Below are positions 46,751 through 54,509 of a DNA stretch of 64,000 bases, piece by piece. Numbering within the stretch: position 1 is the first letter of the stretch; each line of letters begins with the position of its first letter. The DNA is from Bradyrhizobium iriomotense (GTDB taxonomy: Bacteria > Pseudomonadota > Alphaproteobacteria > Rhizobiales > Xanthobacteraceae): NCBI RefSeq assembly GCF_018130765.1, contig NZ_JAFCJZ010000003.1:372001-436000 (forward strand), read 5' to 3'. Under the pieces are notes generated by a model. The model did not search any database and was not told where the DNA came from. It worked only from the letters and a program-made list of their open reading frames with translations. A program made the translations under genes and the position numbers.

Positions 46751-47920
46751 ATGACCGCCAGCATCGTCGGATGGGCGCATACGCCGTTCGGCAAGTTCGA
46801 CACCGAAACCGTCGAAAGCCTTGTCACCCGCGTCGCCAATGAGGCGATGGCCGATGCCGGCATTTCGGCCTCCGACGTCGACGAGATCGTGCTCGGCCAT
46901 TTCAACGCCGGCTTCTCGCCGCAGGATTTTACCGCCTCGCTAGTGCTCCAGGCCGACCCGAAGCTGCGCTTCAAGCCGGCGACCCGCGTCGAGAACGCCT
47001 GCGCCACCGGCTCTGCCGCGGTGCACCAGGGCCTGCGCGCGATTGCCGCAGGCGCTGCCAAGATCGTGCTGGTCGTCGGCGTCGAGCAGATGACCCGTAC
47101 GCCGGGTCCGGAGATCGGCAAGAACCTGCTCAAGGCGTCTTACCTGCCTGAGGACGGCGACACCGTCGGCGGCTTCGCCGGCGTGTTCGGCAAGATCGCC
47201 AGCTCCTATTTCCAGAAATACGGCGACCAGTCCGATGCGCTGGCACTGATCGCGGCCAAGAACCACAAGAACGGCGTCGCCAATCCCTTCGCCCAGATGC
47301 GCAAGGACTTTGGCTTCGACTTCTGCCGCGCCGAGAGCGAGAAGAACCCTTACGTCGCCGGCCCCCTGAAGCGCACCGACTGCTCGCTGGTCTCCGACGG
47401 CGCAGCCGCCCTGGTGCTGGCCGACGCCGAGACCGCCAAGGGCATGAGCAAGTCGATCGGCTTCCGCGCCACCGCGCATGCCCAGGATTTCCTGCCGATG
47501 TCCAAGCGCGACATCCTGCAGTTCGAGGGCTGCACCGTCGCCTGGCAGCGTGCGCTGGAGAAGGCGGGCGTAACCCTGTCCGATCTCTCCTTCGTCGAGA
47601 CCCATGACTGCTTCACCGTCGCCGAGCTGATCGAGTATGAAGCGATGGGCCTGACGCCGAGGGGGCAGGGCGCCCGCGCCATCAAGGAAGGCTGGACGCT
47701 GAAGGACGGCAAGCTGCCGGTCAATCCGTCCGGCGGCCTGAAGGCCAAGGGCCATCCGATCGGCGCCACCGGCGTCTCCATGCATGTGATGACCGCGATG
47801 CAGCTGGCCGGCCAGGCGCCCGAGGGCATGCAGCTCAAGAACGCCAAGCTCGGCGGCATCTTCAACATGGGCGGCGCGGCCGTCGCCAACTACGTCTCCG
47901 TCCTGGAGCCGTTGAAGTAG
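46751..47920 (+). CDS. Acetyl-CoA acetyltransferase/thiolase (SCP2-type)
   Basis: A 389-residue thiolase with the nucleophile Cys84 in ENACATG, the Glu-Thr-His-Asp-Cys-Phe motif (ETHDCFTVAE) and the C-terminal SGGLKAKGHPIGATG. It has the full set of catalytic residues (Cys, His, His), so thiolytic or Claisen activity is expected. It probably belongs to a CoA-thioester degradation route with the CoA-transferase and second thiolase downstream. A nested palindrome follows its stop codon. Confidence 0.94.
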   Translation: MTASIVGWAHTPFGKFDTETVESLVTRVANEAMADAGISASDVDEIVLGHFNAGFSPQDFTASLVLQADPKLRFKPATRVENACATGSAAVHQGLRAIAAGAAKIVLVVGVEQMTRTPGPEIGKNLLKASYLPEDGDTVGGFAGVFGKIASSYFQKYGDQSDALALIAAKNHKNGVANPFAQMRKDFGFDFCRAESEKNPYVAGPLKRTDCSLVSDGAAALVLADAETAKGMSKSIGFRATAHAQDFLPMSKRDILQFEGCTVAWQRALEKAGVTLSDLSFVETHDCFTVAELIEYEAMGLTPRGQGARAIKEGWTLKDGKLPVNPSGGLKAKGHPIGATGVSMHVMTAMQLAGQAPEGMQLKNAKLGGIFNMGGAAVANYVSVLEPLK

Positions 47921-47929
47921 GCTTGCGTC

Positions 47930-47984
47930 GGGTGGGTTGGCCCCGCGACTGCGCAAAGCGCAGTTCGCACGGCGCAACCCACCC
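47930..47984. repeat. Nested inverted repeat downstream of thiolase
   Basis: The outer arms GGGTGGGTTG and CAACCCACCC are perfect inverses; an inner hairpin ACTGCGC-AAA-GCGCAGT is also perfect. It looks like a palindromic repeat element and may act as a transcription terminator, although no T-run follows. Confidence 0.7.
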
Positions 47985-48066
47985 CTCGCATTGAGTTCTT
48001 TGCGTTAGATCATGGTAGGCCCGCGTGGCCCCCTTAATGCTCTGATTAGTTTGCAGGGAATGCATC

Positions 48067-48273
48067 ATGAGCACTGACTACGAAGATTCACTTTCTCTCG
48101 AAGCCCTCAACGACCGCATCGCGATCCTTGAGGACAATATCCGCCAGCTCATCGAGCAGGCCGCCGCCGCCTCCGGCGAGCAGAACGAGTCGCGTATCGC
48201 CGATCGGATCAACCAGCAGAATGACGAGCTCGAGCGGCTCTTGAAGATCCGGGAATCCCGCCAGAAGAAATAG
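48067..48273 (+). CDS. Small coiled-coil protein, 68 residues
   Basis: An acidic, almost all-helical protein (SLEALNDRIAILEDNIRQLIEQAAAASGEQNESRIADRINQQNDELERLLKIRESRQKK) rich in heptad-like Leu/Ile spacing, most likely a short coiled coil that dimerises. The ATG follows GCAGGGAATGCATC (weak ribosome site). It has no recognised family function; small proteins of this type are common in rhizobia. It is separate from the thiolase and CoA-transferase genes. Confidence 0.75.
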   Translation: MSTDYEDSLSLEALNDRIAILEDNIRQLIEQAAAASGEQNESRIADRINQQNDELERLLKIRESRQKK

Positions 48274-48398
48274 CCGCCGAAATCGCCGCGCGGCGCATGC
48301 GGCCATACCCCGGCCGCCCTTGCGCGCGCGGCGTCCCTGTCTTTAGCTGGACCGAAATCGCCGGGCCGCTTCCAGGCCCGCGCAATCGGGAGCGAACG

Positions 48399-49598
48399 AT
48401 GGGGCCGCTGAAGGGCATCAAGGTCATTGATATGACCACCGTGCTGATGGGGCCCTATGCGACCCAGATGCTCGGCGACTACGGTGCCGACGTCATCAAG
48501 GTGGAATCGCTAGACGGCGACGTCACCCGCCTGATCGGCCCGATGCGCCATGCCGGCATGGGCCCGGTGTTCCTCAACACCAACCGCAGCAAGCGCTCGA
48601 TCTGCCTCGACCTGAAGAAGCCTGCGGGGCGTGAAGCCGTGCTGCGTTTGCTGAAGGACGCCGACGTGCTGGTCTACAACGTTCGTCCGCAGGCGATGGC
48701 GCGGCTGCAGCTCGGCTACGACGTCGTCTCCGGCATCAACCCGCGCCTCGTCTATGCCGGCGTGTTCGGCTTCGGCCAGGATGGTCCCTATGCCGCAAAG
48801 CCCGCTTATGACGATCTGATCCAGGGCGCCACCGCGTTGCCGGCGCTGATGGCGCAGACCGGCGACGGCGTGCCGCGCTACGTGCCGAACGCGCTGGTCG
48901 ACCGCATCGTCGGCCTCACCGCGGTCGGCGCGATCTGCGCCAGCCTCGTGCATCGCGACCGCACCGGCCGCGGCCAGCGTCTGGACATCCCGATGTTCGA
49001 GACCATGGCCGGCTTCGTCATGGGCGACCACATGGGCGGGCTCACTTATGAGCCGCCGCTCGACAAGGGCGGCTATGCCCGCCACCTTTCGCGCGACCGC
49101 CGGCCGTACAAAACCTCGGACGGCTATCTCAGCGTCATCGTCTACAACGACAAGCAGTGGGAGAATTTTTTCAACGCCACGGGCCGCGACGATCTGCGCG
49201 CCGATCCCAAATTCGCAACTTTCGCCGGACGTGCTGCCAATATCGATGTCGTCTATGCCGAGCTCGCGCGCATCTTCGAGACGCGTACGACGGCGGAATG
49301 GATCGAACTGCTCACCAAGGCCGACGTGCCCGTGATGCCGATGCACGATCTCGCCTCGATCCTGCATGACGAGCATCTGGAGGCGACGGGATTTTTTCCG
49401 GTGGTGACTCATCCGACCGAAGGCCCGATCCGCAGCATGAAGGTGACCGCGACCTGGTCGGAGACCGAAGCCGAACCGGTGCGGCTCGCGCCGCGGCTCA
49501 ACGAGCACGGTGCGGAGATTTTGCGCGAGATCGGTTACTCCCAGGACGAGATCGCCGCCATGATCCGTGACGGCGTCACGCGTTCGGCGCCGGAGTAG
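48399..49598 (+). CDS. Family III CoA-transferase (CaiB/BaiF/Frc type)
   Basis: A 399-residue protein with the family III layout: GIKVIDMTTVLMGPYATQMLGDYGADVIKVE at the N-terminus, the catalytic Asp168 in NALVDRIVG, and GRGQRLDIPMFETM. It moves CoA between carboxylic acids through an aspartyl-CoA anhydride. The start at 48399 is the ATG after GGGAGCGAACG. It likely activates the acid fed to the thiolases on either side. Confidence 0.94.
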   Translation: MGPLKGIKVIDMTTVLMGPYATQMLGDYGADVIKVESLDGDVTRLIGPMRHAGMGPVFLNTNRSKRSICLDLKKPAGREAVLRLLKDADVLVYNVRPQAMARLQLGYDVVSGINPRLVYAGVFGFGQDGPYAAKPAYDDLIQGATALPALMAQTGDGVPRYVPNALVDRIVGLTAVGAICASLVHRDRTGRGQRLDIPMFETMAGFVMGDHMGGLTYEPPLDKGGYARHLSRDRRPYKTSDGYLSVIVYNDKQWENFFNATGRDDLRADPKFATFAGRAANIDVVYAELARIFETRTTAEWIELLTKADVPVMPMHDLASILHDEHLEATGFFPVVTHPTEGPIRSMKVTATWSETEAEPVRLAPRLNEHGAEILREIGYSQDEIAAMIRDGVTRSAPE

Positions 49599-49621
49599 GG
49601 GATGGTGATGGCTCTCTCATC

Positions 49622-49728
49622 CGTCATTCCGGGGCGCGACGAAGTCGCGAGCCCGGAATCCATTTTTCCTCCGCACACGCCGCGCGATGGATTCCGGGCT
49701 CGGCCCTTCGGGCCGCCCCGGAATGACG
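49622..49728. repeat. Intergenic palindromic repeat (GTCATTCCGGGGCG family)
   Basis: The outer arms CGTCATTCCGGGGCG/CGCCCCGGAATGACG and inner arms GCCCGGAATCCAT/ATGGATTCCGGGC are near-perfect inverses. It is the clearest copy of the family, between the CoA-transferase and the thiolase-like gene. Confidence 0.88.
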
Positions 49729-49741
49729 AGGAGGAGAGACG

Positions 49742-50878
49742 ATGAGCTTCATCACGGGCGTCGGCCTCACACCTTTCGGCAAGCACGAGGGCTCGTCCTC
49801 GCTCGACCTGATGAGCAAGGCCGCGCAAGCCGCGCTCGACGATGCCGGGCTGAAGCGTGCCGAGATCGACGGCATCCTCTGCGGCTACTCCACCGTCTCC
49901 CCGCACATCATGCTCGCCACCGTCTTCGCCGAGCATTTTGGCATACGCCCATCCTACGCTCATGCCGTGCAGGTCGGCGGCGCCACGGGCCTCGCGATGA
50001 CGATGCTCGCCCATCATCTCGTCGAAGCCGGTGTCGCGCGCAACGTTCTCGTCGTTGCCGGCGAGAACCGCCTCACCGGACAGAGCCGCGACGCCTCGAT
50101 CCAGGCGCTGGCGCAGGTTGGCCATCCCGACTACGAGGTGCCGCTGGGCCCGACCATCCCGGCCTATTACGGCCTCGTTGCCAACAGGTACATGCACGAA
50201 TACGGCGTAAGCGAAGAAGATCTCGCCGAGTTCGCGGTGCTGATGCGCAGCCACGCCTGCACCCATCCCGGTGCGCAATTCCACGATCCCATCACGGTTG
50301 CCGACGTCATGGCCTCGAAGCCGGTGGCGATGCCGTTGAAGCTCCTCGACTGCTGCCCGGTGTCCGACGGCGGCGCGGCGTTCGTCATCAGCCGCGAGCG
50401 AACCGGAGACGTCGGCGTCCGCATCCGCGGCTGCGCCCAGGCCCACACCCATCAGCATGTCACCGCTGCGCCCGCGCTCAGCGAGCTCGGTGCGGAGATC
50501 TCCATCGCGCGCGCCAAGGAGGCAACTAGCCTGGCGATCTCCGATGTGCGCTACGCCGCGATCTACGACAGTTTTACGATCACGCTCGCCATGCTGCTGG
50601 AAGACCTCGGCCTTGCCGGCCGTGGCGAGGCGGCGGCCCGCGTCCGCGCCGGCCATTTCGGCCGCGACGGCGCGATGCCGCTGAACACCCATGGCGGCCT
50701 GCTCAGCTACGGCCATTGCGGTGTCGGCGGCGCGATGGCGCATCTGGTCGAGGCGCATCTGCAGATGACGGGGCGGGCGGCGAATCGCCAGGTGCGCGAC
50801 GCGTCGATTGCACTGCTGCACGGTGATGGCGGCGTGCTGTCGTCCCATGTCAGCATGTTTCTGGAGCGGGTGCGATGA
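49742..50878 (+). CDS. Cys-less SCP2-thiolase-like protein (possible Ltp2-type aldolase)
   Basis: A 378-residue thiolase-fold protein. The nucleophile position that is Cys in true thiolases is Gly80 (QVGGATG instead of ENACATG). The ETHDxF site is YDSFT with Tyr275, and the GHPIGATG site reads SYGHCGVGG with Tyr323. Thiolase-like proteins that lack the Cys, pair with a DUF35 protein, and keep two conserved tyrosines include the retro-aldolase Ltp2 of steroid side-chain degradation. The DUF35 gene overlaps the stop by 4 bp. So it probably acts as a complex with that protein and cleaves C-C bonds by a retro-aldol rather than a thiolytic reaction. The precise reaction is inferred. Confidence 0.88.
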   Translation: MSFITGVGLTPFGKHEGSSSLDLMSKAAQAALDDAGLKRAEIDGILCGYSTVSPHIMLATVFAEHFGIRPSYAHAVQVGGATGLAMTMLAHHLVEAGVARNVLVVAGENRLTGQSRDASIQALAQVGHPDYEVPLGPTIPAYYGLVANRYMHEYGVSEEDLAEFAVLMRSHACTHPGAQFHDPITVADVMASKPVAMPLKLLDCCPVSDGGAAFVISRERTGDVGVRIRGCAQAHTHQHVTAAPALSELGAEISIARAKEATSLAISDVRYAAIYDSFTITLAMLLEDLGLAGRGEAAARVRAGHFGRDGAMPLNTHGGLLSYGHCGVGGAMAHLVEAHLQMTGRAANRQVRDASIALLHGDGGVLSSHVSMFLERVR

Positions 50879-51234
50879 GCAAGCGTCTAGCGGACTGGAC
50901 CAAGGGCGAAGAGGTCATCACCTATCAGACCTGCACCTCATGCGGTCATGTCCAGTATTTCCATCGCGCCTTCTGCGCGGCCTGCGGGGCGTCCGATCCG
51001 CGCGAGCAGCGCGCAAGCGGCAAGGGCAGGGTGTACGCGACCTCGCTGGTCGGCCGCGCCGCAACGCCCGAGACGCGCGCGCACGTGCCCTACAACATCC
51101 TGCTGGTCGATTGTGCCGAAGGCTTTCGCATGATGGCGCATGGTGACAACGGACTCGCCATCGGCGATTCGGTCGTCGCGAGCTTCAAGCCGTTCGCCGG
51201 AAAGCTCGTGCCGTACTTTGCCAAGAGCAAATAG
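50875..51234 (+). CDS. DUF35/OB-fold zinc-ribbon protein, partner of thiolase-like protein
   Basis: A 119-residue protein with an N-terminal rubredoxin-like zinc ribbon (Cys20, Cys23, Cys34, Cys37: CTSCGHVQYFHRAFCAACG) and a C-terminal OB fold (GRVYATSLVGRAA, YNILLVDCAEGFRMMAH, IGDSVVASFKPF). DUF35 proteins bind acyl-CoA and associate with thiolases, hydratases or aldolases. The ATG lies in a 4-bp overlap with the preceding gene, so the two are coupled. Confidence 0.92.
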   Translation: MSKRLADWTKGEEVITYQTCTSCGHVQYFHRAFCAACGASDPREQRASGKGRVYATSLVGRAATPETRAHVPYNILLVDCAEGFRMMAHGDNGLAIGDSVVASFKPFAGKLVPYFAKSK

Positions 51235-51241
51235 TAGGATC

Positions 51242-51322
51242 CGTCATTCGGGGGCGGTCCGAAGACCGAGCCTGGAACGGGATTCTGGGCCTGGCCTGTG
51301 CGAGGGCCACCCCGGAATGACG
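51242..51322. repeat. Degenerate intergenic palindromic repeat
   Basis: CGTCATTCGGGGG at the start and CCCCGGAATGACG at the end are inverse copies of the GTCATTCCGGGG family, with a diverged middle. It lies directly after the DUF35 gene. Confidence 0.75.
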
Positions 51323-51343
51323 AAAACACTCAAAACGCTTTAC

Positions 51344-51445
51344 TCAACGCCCGTAGAACAAGATGCTGGCGATGACGAGCATCGCCGTCACCGCCAGCAT
51401 ATGCGCGAGCGCTCCCGAGGCCGCCCCCTTGGTGGCTTCCTTCAT
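51344..51445 (-). CDS. 33-residue single-pass membrane peptide
   Basis: A 34-codon frame too short for usual gene finding. The peptide begins MKEATKGAASGALAH and continues with a hydrophobic span of about 15 residues (MLAVTAMLVIASILF) ending YGR. An upstream GGGAGAAAA (minus strand, 8-10 bp before ATG 51445) is a good ribosome site. The pattern (charged head, one helix, short basic tail) is that of small regulatory membrane proteins. It is surrounded by non-coding sequence on a strand opposite its neighbours. No family is recognised. Confidence 0.6.
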   Translation of the reverse strand: MKEATKGAASGALAHMLAVTAMLVIASILFYGR

Positions 51446-51716
51446 GCCGTTTTCTCCCTAGACTTGGGCGTGACTCATCGTGGCGCGGCGAGCGCGCACG
51501 ACGGCCAATTGTTTTTACTCGGAACACCCCTTGCGAGTATCCGCCGCGATTTGTCCCCACGCGGCGAATATCGACTGTGTCAGGGTCGATCAGCAATGCG
51601 GCGGCATTTTGACTCGATGATGTTGCTCCTGCGTCCGCTCGCAATTACAGTTTCAGGGAACTCTCGCCGATGGCGACAAAAAGCATCAAAAGATCAGGGA
51701 AAACTTCAGGAAAATC

Positions 51717-52244
51717 ATGGCCCGCATTCAGTACAGCGATCCGTCCAAGGCATCCGACCGCACCCGCGAAATCCTCGACAAGAACCGCCACGCCAACATC
51801 TTCCGGATGATGGCGCACTCGCCGAGCTACTTTGAGCAGTACTGCCGTCTTGGCGGCGCCATCAGGCACAAGGGCGAGCTCGATCCGGTCGTGCGCGAGC
51901 TTGCGATCACGCGCACCGGTATCCTGTGCCAGGCTCCGTACGAGATCGTCGCGCACAAGCGCATCGGCAAGAATGTCGGCGTCACCGACGAGCAGAACGA
52001 GGCGCTCGAGAACTGGCAGGCCGCGACCTGTTTCAACGAGGTGCAGCGCGCGGCGCTCGCCTTCACCGACGAGATCGTGAAGCTGAACAAGCCGACGGAT
52101 GCGACCTTCAAGGCGATCGCATCAAAACTGACGCCGGCAGCACTGGTCGAATTGCAGCTCTCGGTCGGCTTCTACATCATGACGTCAAGGTTTTTGGAGA
52201 CGTTCGAGATCGATCTCCAGCCGGTCACCGAAGTGGTGGGCTGA
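51717..52244 (+). CDS. Carboxymuconolactone decarboxylase-family protein
   Basis: A 175-residue CMD-fold protein. Typical features are the helical PSYFEQYCRLGGAIRHKGELDPVVRELAITRTG and APYEIVAHKRIGKNVGVTDEQNEAL. The redox CxxC of AhpD peroxidases is missing (ILCQAPYEIVAH has only one Cys), so peroxidase activity is unlikely; the Glu and His of the decarboxylase-like pattern remain. The role is unknown. It lies between a membrane peptide gene and the MazG-like gene. Confidence 0.92.
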   Translation: MARIQYSDPSKASDRTREILDKNRHANIFRMMAHSPSYFEQYCRLGGAIRHKGELDPVVRELAITRTGILCQAPYEIVAHKRIGKNVGVTDEQNEALENWQAATCFNEVQRAALAFTDEIVKLNKPTDATFKAIASKLTPAALVELQLSVGFYIMTSRFLETFEIDLQPVTEVVG

Positions 52245-52264
52245 TCCGACACAAGCGGCGAGGG

Positions 52265-52573
52265 ATGCTCATGACGATCGATGAATATGCGGTCTGGGCG
52301 GCGAGCATTGCGAAAGTCGACGAGCATCCGTCCAACGAGCGGCTGTCCTATCTTGGCCTCGGCCTCGCCGGTGAATCCGGCGAGGTCGCCGACCACATCA
52401 AGAAGCTGCTGCGCGACAATTGGCTCGACCAGGCGGGTCTCGTCGACGAGCTCGGCGATGTCATCTACTACTGGGCCTGCCTTTGTGCGGCGACCGGCCA
52501 GAAGCCGTCCGAGCTGCTCGAAGCGAGCGCAGCGAAGATCAAGCGGCGGCTGAGCGAAGCCGCGAGCCGCTGA
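52265..52573 (+). CDS. MazG-like nucleotide pyrophosphohydrolase
   Basis: A 102-residue protein of the all-alpha NTP-PPase superfamily. The metal-binding pattern ExxE...ExxD is seen as Glu37-x2-Glu40 (GESGEVADHIKK) and Glu62-x2-Asp65 (DELGDVIYYW). It hydrolyses non-canonical or excess NTPs to NMP and PPi. ATG 52265 is listed; ATG 52271, two codons on, has a better-spaced GAGGG. It lies 20 bp after the CMD-family gene, perhaps co-transcribed. Confidence 0.9.
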   Translation: MLMTIDEYAVWAASIAKVDEHPSNERLSYLGLGLAGESGEVADHIKKLLRDNWLDQAGLVDELGDVIYYWACLCAATGQKPSELLEASAAKIKRRLSEAASR

Positions 52574-52640
52574 AGTAAGCTGTGAGCTGGAGGCCCGGAT
52601 CACCTCTCCCCGTTGGGGACAGGTGAAGAGCCTCCGCTGC

Positions 52641-54488
52641 TCACGTCGACGTCAGAATATCCACCTTGGCGTTGGCGACGATCAGGCGGTCGGCCAGCAG
52701 CCGGGCGAGGTTGCGCATGATGCACTCGCTGGCGCGCGGGTGCTGCTCGCGGAAGCGCTCGAAATCCTTCAGCGGTGCTTCGAACGCCGTCGCCGCCATG
52801 TCGGCGAAGACGTCGGCCGAGCGCGTCTGCTCCAGCAGCGCCATCTCGCCGAACGCCATGCCTGCGGTGAGCGTTGCCAGCCTGACGCCATCGGGCAGCG
52901 CGACATGCACGGCGCCGCTGCGCAGGAAGAACAGGGCGTCGGCAGGATCGCCGGTGGTGAGGATTTTTGCACCGGACTGATAGGTCCTGATGGTGCAGAG
53001 CGAGGCGAGGTCGGTCAGCTCTTGCTCGCTCAGCCCTGCCAGCAGCGGCTGTTCGGCGAGCTCGGTGGCTTCGTGGAAATCGATCGAGCCGCCATAGCGG
53101 TAGACGATCTGGTCTTCGGCCCATTCGATCGCGGTGTCGAGCAGGTAGAAGTCGCGGACGTTCTTCAGCTCCGCGGTCCATTCCCGCAAGCTGTTCCACT
53201 CCTTGGACGCACGCCTGACGCCAGACAGCACGACCGTGACATTGAGGGCCGCCAACTCCTCGAACGCTTCCGCCACAAGCCGCGCACCGGCGCGCGTGGT
53301 CGAGGTGACGCGGTGGAGATCGAAGATTACGAATTGCGGTCGTGGCCGTCCCGCGAGCCGGCGCGAGATGTAGTCCACCGCCGAGAGCGAGAGCGTACCG
53401 ACCAGCTCGATGACCCGCACCTCCTGCTCATGCGCGGCCAGGATCTCGCGCTCCTGCGGGCGGCGGACGCGGCGGGACGGGCTCTTGCCGATGTCGTAGT
53501 CGGCGATCACGGCGTTGCGCGCGTCGTCGCTGCGGTTGAGCATGTGCAGGTCGTAGTGCGAGGACAGCGCCTCGCAGACCTTGATGCCGCGCACGCTGTT
53601 GCCGTGCTTGTCGAGCTTTGGCGAATAGCTGCCGAGCCCGAGCCGGGCAGGGAGCGCGGCCAGGATGCCGCCGCCGACGCCGCTTTTGGCGGGGATGCCG
53701 ATCCGGTAGATCCATTCGCCGGCATAGTCGTACATGCCCGACGACGTCATCACCGACAGCGTGCGCGAGATTGCGTAAGCGCTCATGACCTGCTCGCCGG
53801 TCACCGGATTGATGCCGCGATTGGCGAGGGTTGCCGCCATGACCGCGATGTCGCGCGCGGTGACCAGCACCGCGCATTGCCGGAAATAGACGTCGAGCAC
53901 GCCGGCGACGTTGTCGGAGATCACCGCGTTGGTCTTGAGCAGATAGCCGATGGCGCGGTTGCGGTCGCCGGTCTGGCTCTCGGAGGTGTAGACGGCCTCG
54001 TCCACGGCGAGGTCGCGCCCTGCAAAGCGGCTGAGCGCAAGCCGGATCTGCTCAAAAGCCTCGGGGCCCTTGCTGTCGTAGATCAGCCCGGTGCAGGCGA
54101 TCGCACCGGCGTTGACCATCGGGTTGAACGGATGGTTGTCGGAATTGAGCCGGATCGAGTTGAAGGGATCGCCCGAGGGCTCGACGCCGATCGCACTCTC
54201 TACCTTGCTTGCGCCCAGAAGATCCAGCGCCAGCGCGAACACGAACGGCTTCGACATCGACTGGATGGTGAAGGGCACGCGGCTGTCGCCGACCTCATAG
54301 ACATGACCATCCAGCGTCGCGAGACTGATGCCAAAATAGGCAGGATCGGCCTTGCTCAGCTCGGGAATGTAGTCGGCCACATTGCCTGACGTCTCGGCCG
54401 AGAATTCGCTGAGGCAATTGTCCAGGAACCGCAGCAAAGGCGGCTTCGAACGGGTCCAGGCGGTTGCGAGAGGCGAGAGCGGTTTCAT
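52641..54488 (-). CDS. glsA: Glutaminase fused to STAS and cyclic-nucleotide-binding domains
   Basis: A 615-residue three-domain protein. Residues about 20-310 are a class A glutaminase: ADYIPELSKADPAYFGISLAT, the catalytic Ser77-x2-Lys80 (SMSK), MVNAGAI, and AGEWIYRIGIPAKSGVGGGI. Residues about 350-455 are a STAS domain (VRVIELVGTLSLSAVDYI, PQFVIFDLHRVTSTTRAGARLV). Residues about 475-595 are a Crp-type cyclic-nucleotide-binding domain (LTDLASLCTIRTYQSGAKILTTGDPADALFFLRSGAVHVAL, AFGEMALLEQTRSADV). This implies allosteric control of glutamine hydrolysis. The start at 54488 follows GGGAGGCG. It is the last gene after the TRAP permease. Confidence 0.93.
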   Translation of the reverse strand: MKPLSPLATAWTRSKPPLLRFLDNCLSEFSAETSGNVADYIPELSKADPAYFGISLATLDGHVYEVGDSRVPFTIQSMSKPFVFALALDLLGASKVESAIGVEPSGDPFNSIRLNSDNHPFNPMVNAGAIACTGLIYDSKGPEAFEQIRLALSRFAGRDLAVDEAVYTSESQTGDRNRAIGYLLKTNAVISDNVAGVLDVYFRQCAVLVTARDIAVMAATLANRGINPVTGEQVMSAYAISRTLSVMTSSGMYDYAGEWIYRIGIPAKSGVGGGILAALPARLGLGSYSPKLDKHGNSVRGIKVCEALSSHYDLHMLNRSDDARNAVIADYDIGKSPSRRVRRPQEREILAAHEQEVRVIELVGTLSLSAVDYISRRLAGRPRPQFVIFDLHRVTSTTRAGARLVAEAFEELAALNVTVVLSGVRRASKEWNSLREWTAELKNVRDFYLLDTAIEWAEDQIVYRYGGSIDFHEATELAEQPLLAGLSEQELTDLASLCTIRTYQSGAKILTTGDPADALFFLRSGAVHVALPDGVRLATLTAGMAFGEMALLEQTRSADVFADMAATAFEAPLKDFERFREQHPRASECIMRNLARLLADRLIVANAKVDILTST

Positions 54489-54509
54489 CGCCTCCCTTGT
54501 GCAACGCAA

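Noticed and set aside
51717..52244. Calling this gene AhpD alkyl hydroperoxidase
   Set aside because: The second redox Cys of CxxC is missing; only the CMD-type fold is supported.
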